The notes below the pieces were generated by a model that ran no database searches, was not told the DNA's origin, and saw only the letters and a list, made by a program, of their open reading frames with translations. DNA of 64,000 nt, taken from contig VZSF01008207.1 in the NCBI GenBank assembly GCA_013398295.1, forward strand, positions 434,621-498,620. Direction: 5' to 3'. Positions within the stretch are counted from its first letter, which is position 1. Every line of letters begins with the position of its first letter. This DNA is from Chionis minor (Eukaryota > Chordata > Aves > Charadriiformes > Chionididae). The position numbers and the translations under genes were made by a program. Shown one piece after another: positions 13,174-24,645 of the stretch.

Positions 13174-13189
13174 TAAACAGGCCTGTTTA
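13174..13189. promoter_or_regulatory. Palindromic pair of forkhead-type motifs
   Basis: TAAACAGGCCTGTTTA is a perfect 16-base palindrome, giving two inverted TAAACA cores that meet at AGGCCT. It sits in an AT-rich block beside ATTAATTAAA. Forkhead factors bind TAAACA-type cores (family knowledge); actual binding here is inference. Confidence 0.4.
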
Positions 13190-14590
13190 TTTTTAACCTG
13201 ATACATTTCTCGTGCATTCAATGCAATTTCCCCCCAAGTATGAATTTAGAAGAAGGAGAGAAGATTTCTTAAACATGGGTTTGAAGAGGAGGGAAGGAAA
13301 TTTCTTCAGATGTGTAACCTCTTCATTCTCCCAGTAACACTGGCTAGAGCAGTACCTGCCTCTGGGGAGAGTAAATCAACATGTTTGCATCCCCCTTCCC
13401 ATCTGCACGGAAGCAGTGTTGACCCCTGGTTATTCTTTGTGTGTGTGGGATGAGGGCTAGGGCACTAAGCTGATTCTTGAACCTTAAGCTCGATACCCAG
13501 CGCCGTGCCAGATTTTCAATGTAGCTTTAGACAAGCTAGTTCATTTCTTTGGTCTCTGAGTTACACACCCTGCAAAAATCTGCAATGATGGAGCTTTTTA
13601 TAAAAGATTGTTTCAGTCTTGCCTCTTTTTGGCTGTGATTTCTTCATGAAGTTTGAGCAATTTCTTTTATGGGCAGAACCTGACATACGAAATAAGGTAA
13701 AATTTTATACTTTTCCGGAATGGCTATCTCTGTTCATTCACTCCGGAAATGGGGGAAAACCACTTTGTAGTTTGTGACTAGTCTCAAGTAAGAGACAAAG
13801 CAAAAGCTTACTGTAGTCTGTCAGCTGAAGAAATGAGGAAACCAGTGACAGTACACTTGAGTCCATCAGTTCTGGACTTTGTCTAGGTACACCATGAGCA
13901 AAAAAACCTCACAAGGCCGAATTCCTCAGCTTGGGAAAAACTAAAATGATATTTTGACTTTCATTAAGGAGTTTAAAAAGCTGTTTGCTACAAAGGAGTG
14001 AAGGTTGAGTTTGTGCTGTATTTCTGGGGCAGGAAGACAAAAGTGCAAACTCAGTCTGTGATACTTCAGGAGAATGTAACTCAAGAAAGGGAAGATGGTA
14101 GATTAGATAAAGTGCAGAGGCTGCAACTGTCAACACAGAAATAACTGAAAGTGAATTTGAGGTAAGAGATATGAAGGATGAACAGCTATTAATAATAATG
14201 AGACATTGAAAAAATTCTACAGCCGTCGGTGGAAGAAATCTGAGAACGTAATGCTATTAGGAGGATTTGTAAAAATAGTAAGATATGTTTGCAGGGGATG
14301 TTTCTCAGTCGTGTCGGTGGAGTAATGGAATATAAAATGCAAGTTTCTAGAGCTGGCACACTGGAGGTCCATAAGCAAGTTAGATTTCTGGAGCTAACCA
14401 AAATCCATGCCAGAGAAAAAACCTTACAGAAATAGCTGAACTGCTGTATCAGATGACTGCAGTGAGACTACATTTGATATAGCATGGAAAGCAGAAACAC
14501 TTGTACACGTCAGTCAAGAGTGGAACGTGACAGGAAGAAAGCAGAGTGGATAAAGCTCAAAGAAAGTAAAGAATTTAAGCTAGCCAAACG

Positions 14591-14605
14591 AAAAAAAAAA
14601 AAAAA
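14591..14605. repeat. Poly(A) run
   Basis: Fifteen A followed by a purine run (GAAAAGAAGAGAAAG). There is no adjacent retroposed gene or SINE body that I recognise. Confidence 0.9.
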
Positions 14606-17600
14606 GAAAAGAAGAGAAAGCAATAAAACCTCTATGAAATCCATCTACTCTTCTGGTGCAATTATAATTTTCAATGTACAGGAACCATCTTTTTCCAGTC
14701 ATTGCGTCTGGACAAGAGTATGGAGGAAAAAGTAAAATAGTGCAGACTCAGTGGAAAAGGTATTGTGCTGACTGGCTTGAGTGGAACCAGGGTTTTTTTT
14801 CCATGAAGTACAATTGAAGGAAGAGCAGTATGGCTGATAGCTCCCTCTTTTCTTCACAGTGAAAGTTAAAGAAATCTGTTTGCATGCGTTTGAGCAGCTT
14901 TGACCTGATTTGCAGTTTATAGGAGAAACATTACCAAAAAGCCATTATCATCCCTCACTTTTTCTGTATTAATATAAAAGTACAGGATGGCATAATGGTA
15001 AATTGTTAACCAGCAACAGCAAGAACATTTGGCATACAGTACCAAATGGCATAAAGGCCTTCCTGCATGTCCCTTGGATAACCAGCTTTCAAGCAACCCG
15101 AGCCTTAAGAAATTTAAAGGAAAGCATCAGTTTTCACGAATCCTGACAAGACCAAGGCAAAACAACAATTCTCCCCATGAAATAGGTTTTTTCACATGAG
15201 TACTCATTGCATTTGCTTCTGTTCCCTGACAACCAGGCAAGCCTTACCAAACCAGCAAGATTTATTTTTTCTTTATTTCCAAATGAGGCAAAATTGCTTA
15301 GAAAGACTTCAGCTAGCTCCTGCTGGTGGCTACTGGTCATTGCATAAGAGCATCCCTCCCTTGGAGGGAGACGTGGCTTCCCTCCTTGCTGGTGTCTTGG
15401 CCAGCAAACAGCTACATGCAGGCAGCAGGTTGAGTGTGTCTCTGGAATTAGACTCGCAACTTGTGTGCCTTGGTTATTATTGTCCAGTGAGGAGTAAATA
15501 TAACAGCGCTGCAACCCACCATGTTAAATGGGAGTCAATGATGTGTCATTTACAAAACCAAATGGTTTTAAGATGATCCCGCAATGTGCTGAGTGGCTCT
15601 TATAATGTTCATAGACTCTATTTTGGGAAAGGTATTTGTGCACACCCATGACCTTAAGCGCACAGCTCCGTTCCTGTGCTTAAAGACAAGATTTCCTAAA
15701 TTGGTGCTGCAATACCTTCAATTCTTATCAAAACCCCCAGAGAATTAAAATGAAAATGGTGATGAAAATGTGACTGTCTTGCTCTTCTTCCAGCATGTTT
15801 TAGCAAAACACAAACAGCCTTATGGCTGTGTGTTACGCTAATAAAATATGCACGTTGTTTGGAGGCTCGTGGTTAGTTTGTAGAGCAGCAATTGTTTTCT
15901 TGGGTTTGTGCAACATAATTTCCTCTGAAGAGTTAGCTTATTTATTTGCTGTCCTTGGTCCTTTTATGGAATTTATGTAATGTGGTGTAAAATTGGACAT
16001 GAAGGGAGTAATAATCTATTGACATCATATAAAACTATATCTGAACATACTCAGATCTTTTTTAACAGCTGGGGACTGAATCATGGATAACGCTGTTTTT
16101 CCTTGTTTCCACAACAAAATAAAATGGTAGAAATTGATTTTCAGTTATTTACCAACTTAAGAAAAATATGTGTATTAGAAGTCAGATGTGGGAGCTGGTA
16201 TGCATTTTAATGATTCCTATTCCCCATATTGGGCTTTTTAGCTTCTCTATTCATTTTGGTACATTGAATTTGCTTAAATTCTTATCTACTTGTCATGATT
16301 TTTATAAAAAAGTAGTTTGAGTCCAATCATTCAGTTTGAATGTTTGGTTTAGAGGGGATATGATGCTATCAAGCAGTTTGAAGTCTGTTCCCCTGTCATA
16401 TGGAAGGCAAATGAACCAAATATTTGCAAAAAGGTGCAAAACAGATAGAACTTTGGGGAACAGAAGAAACAGCTTATGGAAAGGCAAAAGGACCTTTGCT
16501 TTTGTTGTCTTCCTTCTCTTGCCCCCACAGGGGCTCCTGTCTCTGGTCTCTCAGACACATTTTTATTGTCTTCCCCTTTTTCTTCCTCACAGTGTTTTTT
16601 TTACATTTTATCACAACACAATCGCTCTCACCTGTCTTCCTCCTTCTGTTCATCTCCAGACTTGCTGAGTGCGCTGTTTGTATTCTTTGGCATCTTTCTC
16701 TTTCTGTGCTGTCCCTCATCCGACTCTCGCCCTCAGGCAGAAGCTCCTTTGCTGGGATGTGTGTGGGGCTGTTCTGCAAGGAAATAACGAGTGCTCCATC
16801 TGCCTCCAGCCTTCACGGTGGAGGCATGTTGTGGCCTTTGAAACACCAAACTGCCATAGCCTTGAATTATCACTCCTGCTGGCTTTCTTCTGGGGCGTCT
16901 CCTGCTGTCTGTAAAGTCGCTTCTTTAACATTTCTCAATACCTCAACAGAGGTATAGGTCAATTTCTCCAAGATTTTCTGTGGGAGGTTACTGGGACTCT
17001 GTCTTTGGACCCTTTTTCTTCTCCCTATTTCTCCTTATTTCTGTCGCATCCTGTCCATGGACAAAAAATCAGCAACCATCTGTGTGGAAGAATCTCTAAT
17101 CTACCTCTCTGCTCCAGTCCTGCCTTGTCTATCCCTTGGGTCAACTTCGTTAAAACTCAAATATATGGCCTGAAAATTTTAATTAAATTTATATTTAAAT
17201 GTAAATTTCTACATTATAAATTTAAGGGTAAATTATCAAAAGCCTTCTCATCTTCCTTGTGTTCCACTTTTGCATTTGAGAATAATTCTGCGTATATAAT
17301 AACACAATAGTTTTATGTATAGCTTTAATTTTCCTCCTTGTAGCTTCTATTTTTTTGGTAAAAGTTACAAAAACCTTAATACTGGTTACTCCACATGTTC
17401 ACTGATACTGAAGCCATACCCAACTTGACAATAACGCTGCATCACTTTCTTTTCTTTAATTATTTACATATTTATCTGTTGTCTCTAGCTTTATAGCTGA
17501 GACTTGTCTGCTTAAGAAGTTAATCTGAATTAGCTAATGGTGCAATTTGAAGTGGATTAGTCTGATTGCACTGAATCAGTTTACAGTATTCACTCAAAAA

Positions 17601-18656
17601 TTTACATGGCTTTAATTTGATTCAGTTTATTCCACTCTCCAAATGATGATCAAACAAGGTTCGGTCAGAGTCAGTTCTTATGGGCTTTTCAGAAGAAGTA
17701 AATTCTAAAGCAAATTCTAAATTGAGAAGCAGAGGTTTGCCTTGGGATGTGGTGCAGTGGATGGTCAGAATCTAGTATAGCAAAATGACTGATGAGGCAA
17801 GGGACAGGGCATGGAATGGAAAGCTGAGTTCTGGTAAATTAAAATTGTCTTAAATATAAAGCACATTTAAAGAAATATCTGCTCATTTGAAATCTGATTA
17901 TGGTTTAGTACCTGGTAATCTAGTGTTGTAACATTTAGAGAAAGTATAAAGGAAAAATACTTTGATATAATGTGAGAAAGTTCGACATGAAACTGAAATA
18001 GTTGAAAAGCAGCTTCAAAATGTCTGAGATCCAGATCATTACCCAAAACCCCTCATTATTTAAAATTTTGTATTTACAGTTTATTAGCTGTTTTTCCCAT
18101 GTAGATCAAAGCAGAACTCCACAGACATAGGGGCTGTAGAAAATATCTTCCTCTTATTGTCCTATAACCTAATGCAGCATCATTAAATATCAAATATCCC
18201 AGTAGCAATAATGAAGCTCTTACTAGGACAGTGCTTGGCGTCTGATCTTTCATAGCCGCTTTACCAATTGAGGAGCACAAGACCTATTAAAAAGTATCTT
18301 ACCATTTTAAATATTATGCTTGTTAAGATAACCTTGTTCGTTTTTACATTTTTAAACACTGGATTTTGTAGTGCTGGATAATGGAAAAAGGCACAAACCA
18401 AAAGAGGTTGTATTTCATCTGCTAGAAGGTTATTTAAGTGTTAGAGGGAGAGTGACACTTTTTTTTTTGCCTTGCTTTTTTCCCAGCAAATTATCAATGT
18501 TTGTGTGAAACGGTACAACCCCCTCAGTGGCTAATGATGAAGAGCTGTGTTTGTAGAGAGAGATGTGGCCTGGAAGCATGACACTCAAAGCTCATCAGTT
18601 CTGACCACATGTAGATTCCTGATGGATCATTTCTGTGACTGAGAAATTTTCTGTTT

Positions 18657-19235
18657 TCAGGCTAGTGTTTGTGCCCATTCCTGCAGTGCCATAAAAGCAG
18701 TGACTGATGTATGCCTACACGTGTTGCACCAGCTTTGAACTGGCTGGTTCAAGCCCCAGCAAGGCACCCACAGGAAGAGACCTCTTGGAGATCTCCTTGG
18801 AGACTTCTGGAGCCGTGCAGTTTGCGTTAAGCCATGCGCGTCGCTAGCACTCGCAAGCCAGATGAAAGTGAGTTTGCAGGCAAACTGGATGCATTTACTT
18901 AGATGACATTTTGCCCGTTTCCCAATAAAACGACCGCCAAATCGATCAAGAGCAAACCGTGACGTACTGACGAGGAACGTAGCTTGCCTTTGGCTGAGGT
19001 GGGTAGAACATGGGTCAATGAAAGCGTCTGGCTGTGGGCCACCTCCAGACCTGAGGCTGCAGCGAGGTCCTTGTTCACCCACACCTGAGTGACATCCATC
19101 ATTTCTCAAAATGAGGAGCCCTGTAGCTACACCACCTGCAGGCGAACGCAGGCTTGTGAAGCCACTGGTTGATCCGCGACATGGATGGGAAGAAAACACA
19201 GCTCCACTCGTACTCACACCAAGTTTAATTAACAC
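18657..19235 (-). other. Longest non-repeat open frame (192 codons), unsupported as a gene
   Basis: The translation starts MLIKLGVSTSGAVFSS and shows no signal peptide, transmembrane pattern or domain I recognise. Its length is explained by a local rise in GC and CpG content (for example ATGCGCGTCGCTA and AACGACCGCCAAATCG around 18.83-18.95 kb), which lowers stop-codon frequency. A frame of this size somewhere in 64 kb of vertebrate DNA is not surprising. I list it because it lies in sense with KCNJ6, within the possible 3' UTR, and because the CpG content is above its surroundings. Confidence 0.2.
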
Positions 19236-21150
19236 TGCAATGGATCACAGCCCAGTGGAAAATTGTATTCAAAATAAGTGTGTGAATTTTTTCCCCTGGG
19301 TCCTGCAATTCTGTAAGAAATACTCTGGAAAATCAAAGGTGCAGAAAAGGGAGCCTGAACTCTAGGCTATGAACTAAGGAAAGCAGATCTGCATTCTGAG
19401 CTCTCAACCATAGCTGTCCTTTCTGTTAACAACACAGTGGCATTTCAGTGGATTGAACACAGGCAAATTAAATCAAGACAATGTGCAAAGCTGTTTATTG
19501 TGCCAGAGGAAAGAATTTATTTATTTGTATCCTTTTTTTTAAGGTAAACAGTTTTCCTAGAAGAGTAGTCTCATATATATTTTATTTAAAATGTAATTAG
19601 TTGTTGAACTTTCTTGTGCTTTCTTAATAGATATGCTTTCATCATTACCCATTCACAGGTTGATTGAAATTGTTTTCAGGGAAGGACAAAAGCATGCGAA
19701 AGTAGGTTAATAGCCACACAGTTACTTTTGCATACCTATCTCATAGCTTCTCTTATCTGACAGAATAATGATAAAGACACTTCTGTGACAGCAAGTAGGT
19801 AACTGCACCTTTGACAGATTTTTTTTTGATTCCTCCTTATTTACTGACTAAGACGATTTGGGCATGAGCAGTTTTACTAATTCATTCATAAACTTCTGTG
19901 TAAGTATTTTAGAGTAGATGCAATTTGCTAATTTGCTAACCTAATTGTATTAACATTCAACTTCTGAGACTTATGCAGAAATGCAGATAAATTGTATTTG
20001 ATATTTAAATAAAAAGACAGGGGACTGGACCTTGAAGTGGTTTAGAAAAAAGGTCTTTGCCTGCAGGTTTTGCTTCCCAGTAAAAAGCTTCCAAAATTTA
20101 TAAACACGCCTCAAAATGAAGAGTTGTGGGAAAGGTTTCACTTTTAACTGAATAAAATTCCACCAACACCATAAAACTGAACTGATCATTACATTATTAT
20201 TTCTTACTCTATTGGAAATGATCTAGCAGACTTCAGGCTTTGAAAAATTTGGAATTTGTGACTATGGGTAAAACATGGATATGGTTTCTAAACTAAAGTC
20301 AAAATCTTTATTCATGTTTATCTAAAGTAGTTGCTTTAATTTCTGTCTATTTGCTGGATTAAATGGAAGAAAAGAAGGTAGCAATTGCCTTTCAGATTCT
20401 GACTCTAGCCATTGGTGATATTAAAATGCAACATTACTCACAGGAAACTTTAAAATATGGTTGCAAACCTTTACAATGTTATCATTTGGTGGGTCGATTA
20501 GCAGTTAAATTACTTAAAATTTTGATAATAAAAATTAACTTTCATAGTTAATTTTTATAAAATGACCATATTAACAAGAGAAAATTGACTTCAGGGGATT
20601 CTGTGTGTCAAGTGGATATTGTTGATGCATACCATGAAGACTTTGGGCACATAATTTTGAAAATGTTTGCCTTTCTCCTTTTTGTACCCAGGTGAGGTTC
20701 ATTCTGTGCCACATGCAAAACCTGAAGAGGAAGGCAATGTCAAGGGCTTGTTACCAGCTGGCTGCCTGCAGTGCAGATTACTGAGGGGCCAGCAAGCTGA
20801 GAGGAAAATGTTCCCGGCTTTGAGGGCTCTACCCAGTGCTTCCAAGAAAAGCGCTGATTATTTGCTACTACTTTCTTGAATTGTCAAGAAAAAAACCTTG
20901 ATAGCGAGTTTTAGTTTATTGTTGCTGAAGGTACTTGAGAGCCACAGTGTTCACCATCAGACAGCTGCTTGTTCCTTAAGAAAAGCGGGTTTCTCTTCTA
21001 ACAGTGGTTATCAAGAGTGAAGAACACATTTATCAGGCTGAGGTGGTAAAAAACCCCACAAAACCAAACAAAAAAACCCCCAACAAACAAACCCCAAAGT
21101 ATACAATTAGTGAGATATTCAGAGCATTATTTGGAGAAGTGAGAGCAAGC

Positions 21151-21392
21151 CCTTTTCCCCCTTTTTTTCCCTTTTGTCTTTTCTCCCTTTTTTCCCTTTT
21201 CCTCCCTTTCCCCTGTTTTCCCCTTTTCCCTTCCTTTCCCTTTCTTCCTTTTTTCCTTTTTCTCTTTTCCTCTTTTTTCCTCATTTCCTCCTTTTCCCCA
21301 TTTCTCCCCTTTTTTTCTCTTTCACCACCCCATCCCTGCCCTCTCCCTGCCTTTTTTTTTTCCTTTTTTTTTTTTTTTGCCTTTTATGTCCC
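21151..21392. repeat. Polypyrimidine tract (C/T-rich simple repeat)
   Basis: About 240 bases of almost pure C and T on the plus strand, built from loose CCCTTTTCCTTTT-like units and ending in an uninterrupted run of about 17 T. The complementary strand is polypurine and would be the transcript-sense strand for KCNJ6. Open frames through it on both strands (poly-Phe/Pro/Ser or poly-Lys/Arg/Glu) are compositional. Confidence 0.92.
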
Positions 21393-23555
21393 ACAATGAC
21401 ATTTTTCAATTGTGGGACTGCCGCAATGTGGAAAAAAAAGCAGTTGGTGCTTCCTCGGTGTTTTGGATGTGAGTCGGAGGGGCTGTTGCTGGAACACGCT
21501 GGCATTCCCATCCCTGTGCTCGTGTAAACCTTCCCCTTTCTCCTATTGCTCACAGCCTGTCAGCTACGATGATTTTTTAATCATTCATTTCTTAGACAGC
21601 TATCCACTTGTTCCAGGTAGACCAGGATAGAGTATTGCCTTTCAGCCTTTAGAGGCACAGCCCCAGTTTCAACCAGTGACTAGTGGAAGTCTTTGTATTT
21701 CCCTGTGAATTTTATGGTAAACTTGCTCAGAACTTTTCAACTTAACCCCAATTTTTTCTTTACTTTTTTTTTTTTCACCCTTTTTTTTCTGGATAGCTCT
21801 TCAGAGATTGCAACAGATTGACTGATAATTTGTAACCTGATGGGTGGAAACTGACAGGGAAGGAATGAAATCTGGCTTGAGCTTCTGCAACTGCATATTT
21901 AAGATGATCTAAGATTAAAAATTTCTGTCTGAGTCAGTTACAGCAGGAACTTGAGCCCACACTTCCCAAATCCCAGGTGGGTCCTTGACATTTTGGTCCA
22001 AACCCTCCACAAGTCCATTTTTGTGAAAATGTACAGAATGTCCTATTTGGAATAGTTTAATTTTAGCTGTAATCAGAGTCATGTCAATGACTGACTCATA
22101 TTGTAAGGGTGAGCTTGGTGGCAGATTTCTTCACTGCTAGATACGTTCTGCAGTGTGTTTTATTAAAAAATAAATTAATACCTATTCATTTTTATGGTAG
22201 GTAAACTGACATTAATTTGATGGCATGAATTTGTTCATTATCTGCAAAGATGAGGAAAAGTGGATTTTTCAACCTATTTCAAGAAAGTCTCCAGCTGAAC
22301 AAACCATTCTGTTCTCACCTCAAAATGCTCCATTACTTTATTTTGGAAAAGTGAGAAGAAAAAACTGAATGGAATATTTCCTTCCAATTTGTAAAGTGAT
22401 GTATTTTAATTTTTGTGAATTTTTTTCTCTGAAGCAGTTCACTATATTGATCTTGTTCTAATTGTCAGTACTAATCCACAGATCACTCAATAATTAAAAA
22501 TTAAAGACACAAAGGAAATTATTTCTTTACAAAAATAGAATTACTTTTTAAAGGTCACATTTTTATGGCCACGCATTTTTTTTAGCAAATCAGTCAGTGT
22601 TGCCACAAAGAGAGAACAAACACTGTCATTAAAAAAGAAAAAGGAAATTGTTACTTAAATTTATGAAATAAAGCCACATTTTTCTTTCCCATTTTTCAGC
22701 AAAATTTCAGTGTAGTTTTCTATTTTTAATCTGCTATTTCCTCTCTGGGATATAAGGCTAAGAAGCAGCTTAGCCCCTTTTATTGGTATGTTATCATGTT
22801 AGGTGATCTTGCTGTGATTTTTCTTCACGTTTGTTTTGAATTTGTGCCTCTCAAGGTATAAAAGCTTTTTTATAAAAGTACTGTAGGTACTAACTAGCAC
22901 ACAGCTAACTTTTTCCTTGTCATGTAGATGGTGGCAAAAACCCCTAAAAGTGCGGTCTTGAAAAGGCACAATGTTTTTTGTGCATTGAACTTTTTCCTCC
23001 TTTCTTTTGAGTTCAGCAGGTTTAAAAACAATGATGTCTCTCCCTTTTCTCATTGTACAGAATTTCATTTTTGTGATTTGGCTAGCCAACTTTTTTAGGC
23101 AATAGTTTTGGTCATGCTTTACTGTATTTATTAATAGTAATTTTGTGCATATCAAAGAAATTATACTTATGTATAAAAAGTAAAATATGACCACTACTAT
23201 TGCTTAGCTTTGAACTCTTGATTCCAGTGGCTCTGCCCTTTGGCCAAGACTTTTGTTGGGTTTCATCTGTAGACCTTGCACTTATTTGTATTCCTTCCTT
23301 TCCCTTCCCAGGGATCTTTTGTATTTGCTTTGAACCATTTTATCTTTTGATTAGAAACTGTGCTACCGTTCTTTCCTGTATTTTAAGTATTATTTTAAGT
23401 ATTTTTAAGTCCTGTATTTTAAGTATTAGAAGTGAGGATTGCTGGTTTGTCTGCTAAGTGATGGCTTCCCTTCTTTGCTACAGAACTCACAGCACATGTG
23501 CAAGTTGTCCGGCTTCCTCTTCTTGCCCCACTGCAGTGCCTTAACCCAATTTCAG
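21393..23555. other. Non-coding stretch, AT-rich
   Basis: No gene recognised. It contains an exact 18-base direct repeat at 23375-23392 and 23411-23428 with a third partial copy between them, and several TTTATT words that are minus-strand poly(A) signal candidates. Confidence 0.5.
23375..23428. repeat. Short tandem repeat, 36-base period
   Basis: CCTGTATTTTAAGTATTA occurs exactly twice, at 23375 and 23411, and TTTTAAGTAT occurs a third time at 23394-23403 between them. This looks like a local duplication. Confidence 0.85.
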
Positions 23556-24645
23556 TGAAATGCCTTGTATGGGGTTTGCGTGGCAAGGTTTGGTAGCGGG
23601 GGGGCTACAAGGATGGCTTCTGCTGCTAGAAGCTTCCCCTATGTCTAATAGAGGCAATGCCATCCGGCTCCAAGACAGACCACCGCTGGCCAAGCCCATT
23701 AGCGACAGTGGTAACACCTCTGTGCCAACATATTTTAGAAGGAAAAAAAACCCATGTGGAAGCAGCCAGGGGAGAGGAGTGAGACTATATGAGAGAAAAA
23801 GCCCTGCAGACACCAAGGCCAGTGAAGAAGGAGGAGCAGGAGGTGCTCCAGGTGCCAGAGCAGAGATTCTCTTGCAGCTGGTGTTGAAGACTATGGTGGG
23901 GCAGGTTATCCCCTTGCAGCCCGTGGAGGTTAATGGTGGAGCAGATATCCACCTGCAGCTCATGGAGGACCACACTCTGGAGCAGGTGGATGCACAAAGG
24001 AGGCTGTGACCCTGTGGAAAGCCTGCACTGGAGCAGGGTCCTGGCATGACCTGTGGCCCCATGGAGAGAGGAGCCCATGGTGGAGCAGGTTTGCTGGCAG
24101 GACTTGTGACCCCATAGGGAACCCATGCTGGAGCAGTCTGTTCCTGAAGGACTGCACCCTATGGAAGGACTCACTTTGGAGAAGTTTGTGGAGAACTGTC
24201 TCCTGTGGGAGGGACCCTGCACTGGAGCAGGGGAAGAGTGTGAGGAGCCCTCCCCCTGAGGAGGAAGGAGCAGCAGCAACAAGGTGTGATGAACTCACTG
24301 CAACCCCTGTTCCCCATCTCCCTGTGATGTTGAGGGGAGAGGAAGTAGAGAAAATTTGGAGTGAAGTTGAGCCCAGGAAGAAGGGAGGGGTGGGGAGGAA
24401 GGTGTTTTAAGATTTAGGTTTTATTTCTCATTACCCTGCTCTGATTGGATAGGTAATAAACAAAATTAATTTTTCCGAAGTTGAGTCTGTTTTGCCCATG
24501 ATGGTAATTACTGAGGGATCTCCCTGTCCTTATCTTGACCCATGAGCCTGTCATTATATTTTCTCTCCCCCTGTCCAGCTGAGAAGTGGAGTGACACAGT
24601 GGCTTTGGTGGGCACCTGGTGTCCAGCCAGGGTCAACCCACCACA
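23556..24645 (+). mobile_element. Endogenous retrovirus LTR, about 1.1 kb, apparently solo
   Basis: I recognise this as a long avian ERV-type LTR. The 5' end is at or just before TGCCTTGTATGGGGTTTGCG (TG at 23556 or 23561) and the 3' end is at GGGTCAACCCACCACA. It has a degenerate TATA-like TATTTTA at 23731-23737. A GC-rich central part is built of repeated TGGAGCAG-containing segments (about 23.83-24.24 kb). A poly(A) signal AATAAA lies at 24455-24460. The central repeats leave open frames of 110-170 codons on both strands, which I regard as artefacts. No second LTR, primer-binding site or gag-pol remnant follows within the window, so it is probably a solo LTR. I found no convincing target-site duplication, so the ends are uncertain by several bases. 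It lies antisense to KCNJ6. Family assignment would need a repeat-library search. Confidence 0.8.

Larger units (their letters stand above)
11991..21150. other. Non-coding; possible distal KCNJ6 3' UTR or flank
   Basis: No exon is recognised. The stretch holds AT-rich blocks that look like conserved non-coding DNA (about 12.8-13.3 kb and 15.8-16.05 kb), a 15-base A run (14591-14605), a pyrimidine-biased segment (about 16.5-16.75 kb) and a CpG-richer segment with a 192-codon open frame (18657-19235, minus strand). If the bird KCNJ6 3' UTR is as long as I recall for human, its end would fall in the lower part of this interval. Several TTTATT (minus-strand AATAAA) words are present and I cannot choose between them. 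Confidence 0.45.

Noticed and set aside
15134..15576. Overlapping 126-codon frames on both strands
   Set aside because: No recognisable protein; mutual overlap in antisense suggests chance.
16424..16957. 177-codon plus-strand frame
   Set aside because: The stretch is pyrimidine-biased, with other open frames overlapping on both strands and no recognisable domain or splice structure.
21004..21527. Open frames of 90-131 codons through the C/T-rich tract
   Set aside because: They are produced by lack of stop codons in polypyrimidine sequence; residues are nearly all Phe, Pro, Ser and Leu, or Lys, Arg and Glu on the other strand.
23541..24410. Open frames of 110-173 codons on both strands
   Set aside because: They lie inside the LTR and arise from its GC-rich internal repeats; frames overlap in several phases with no domain.
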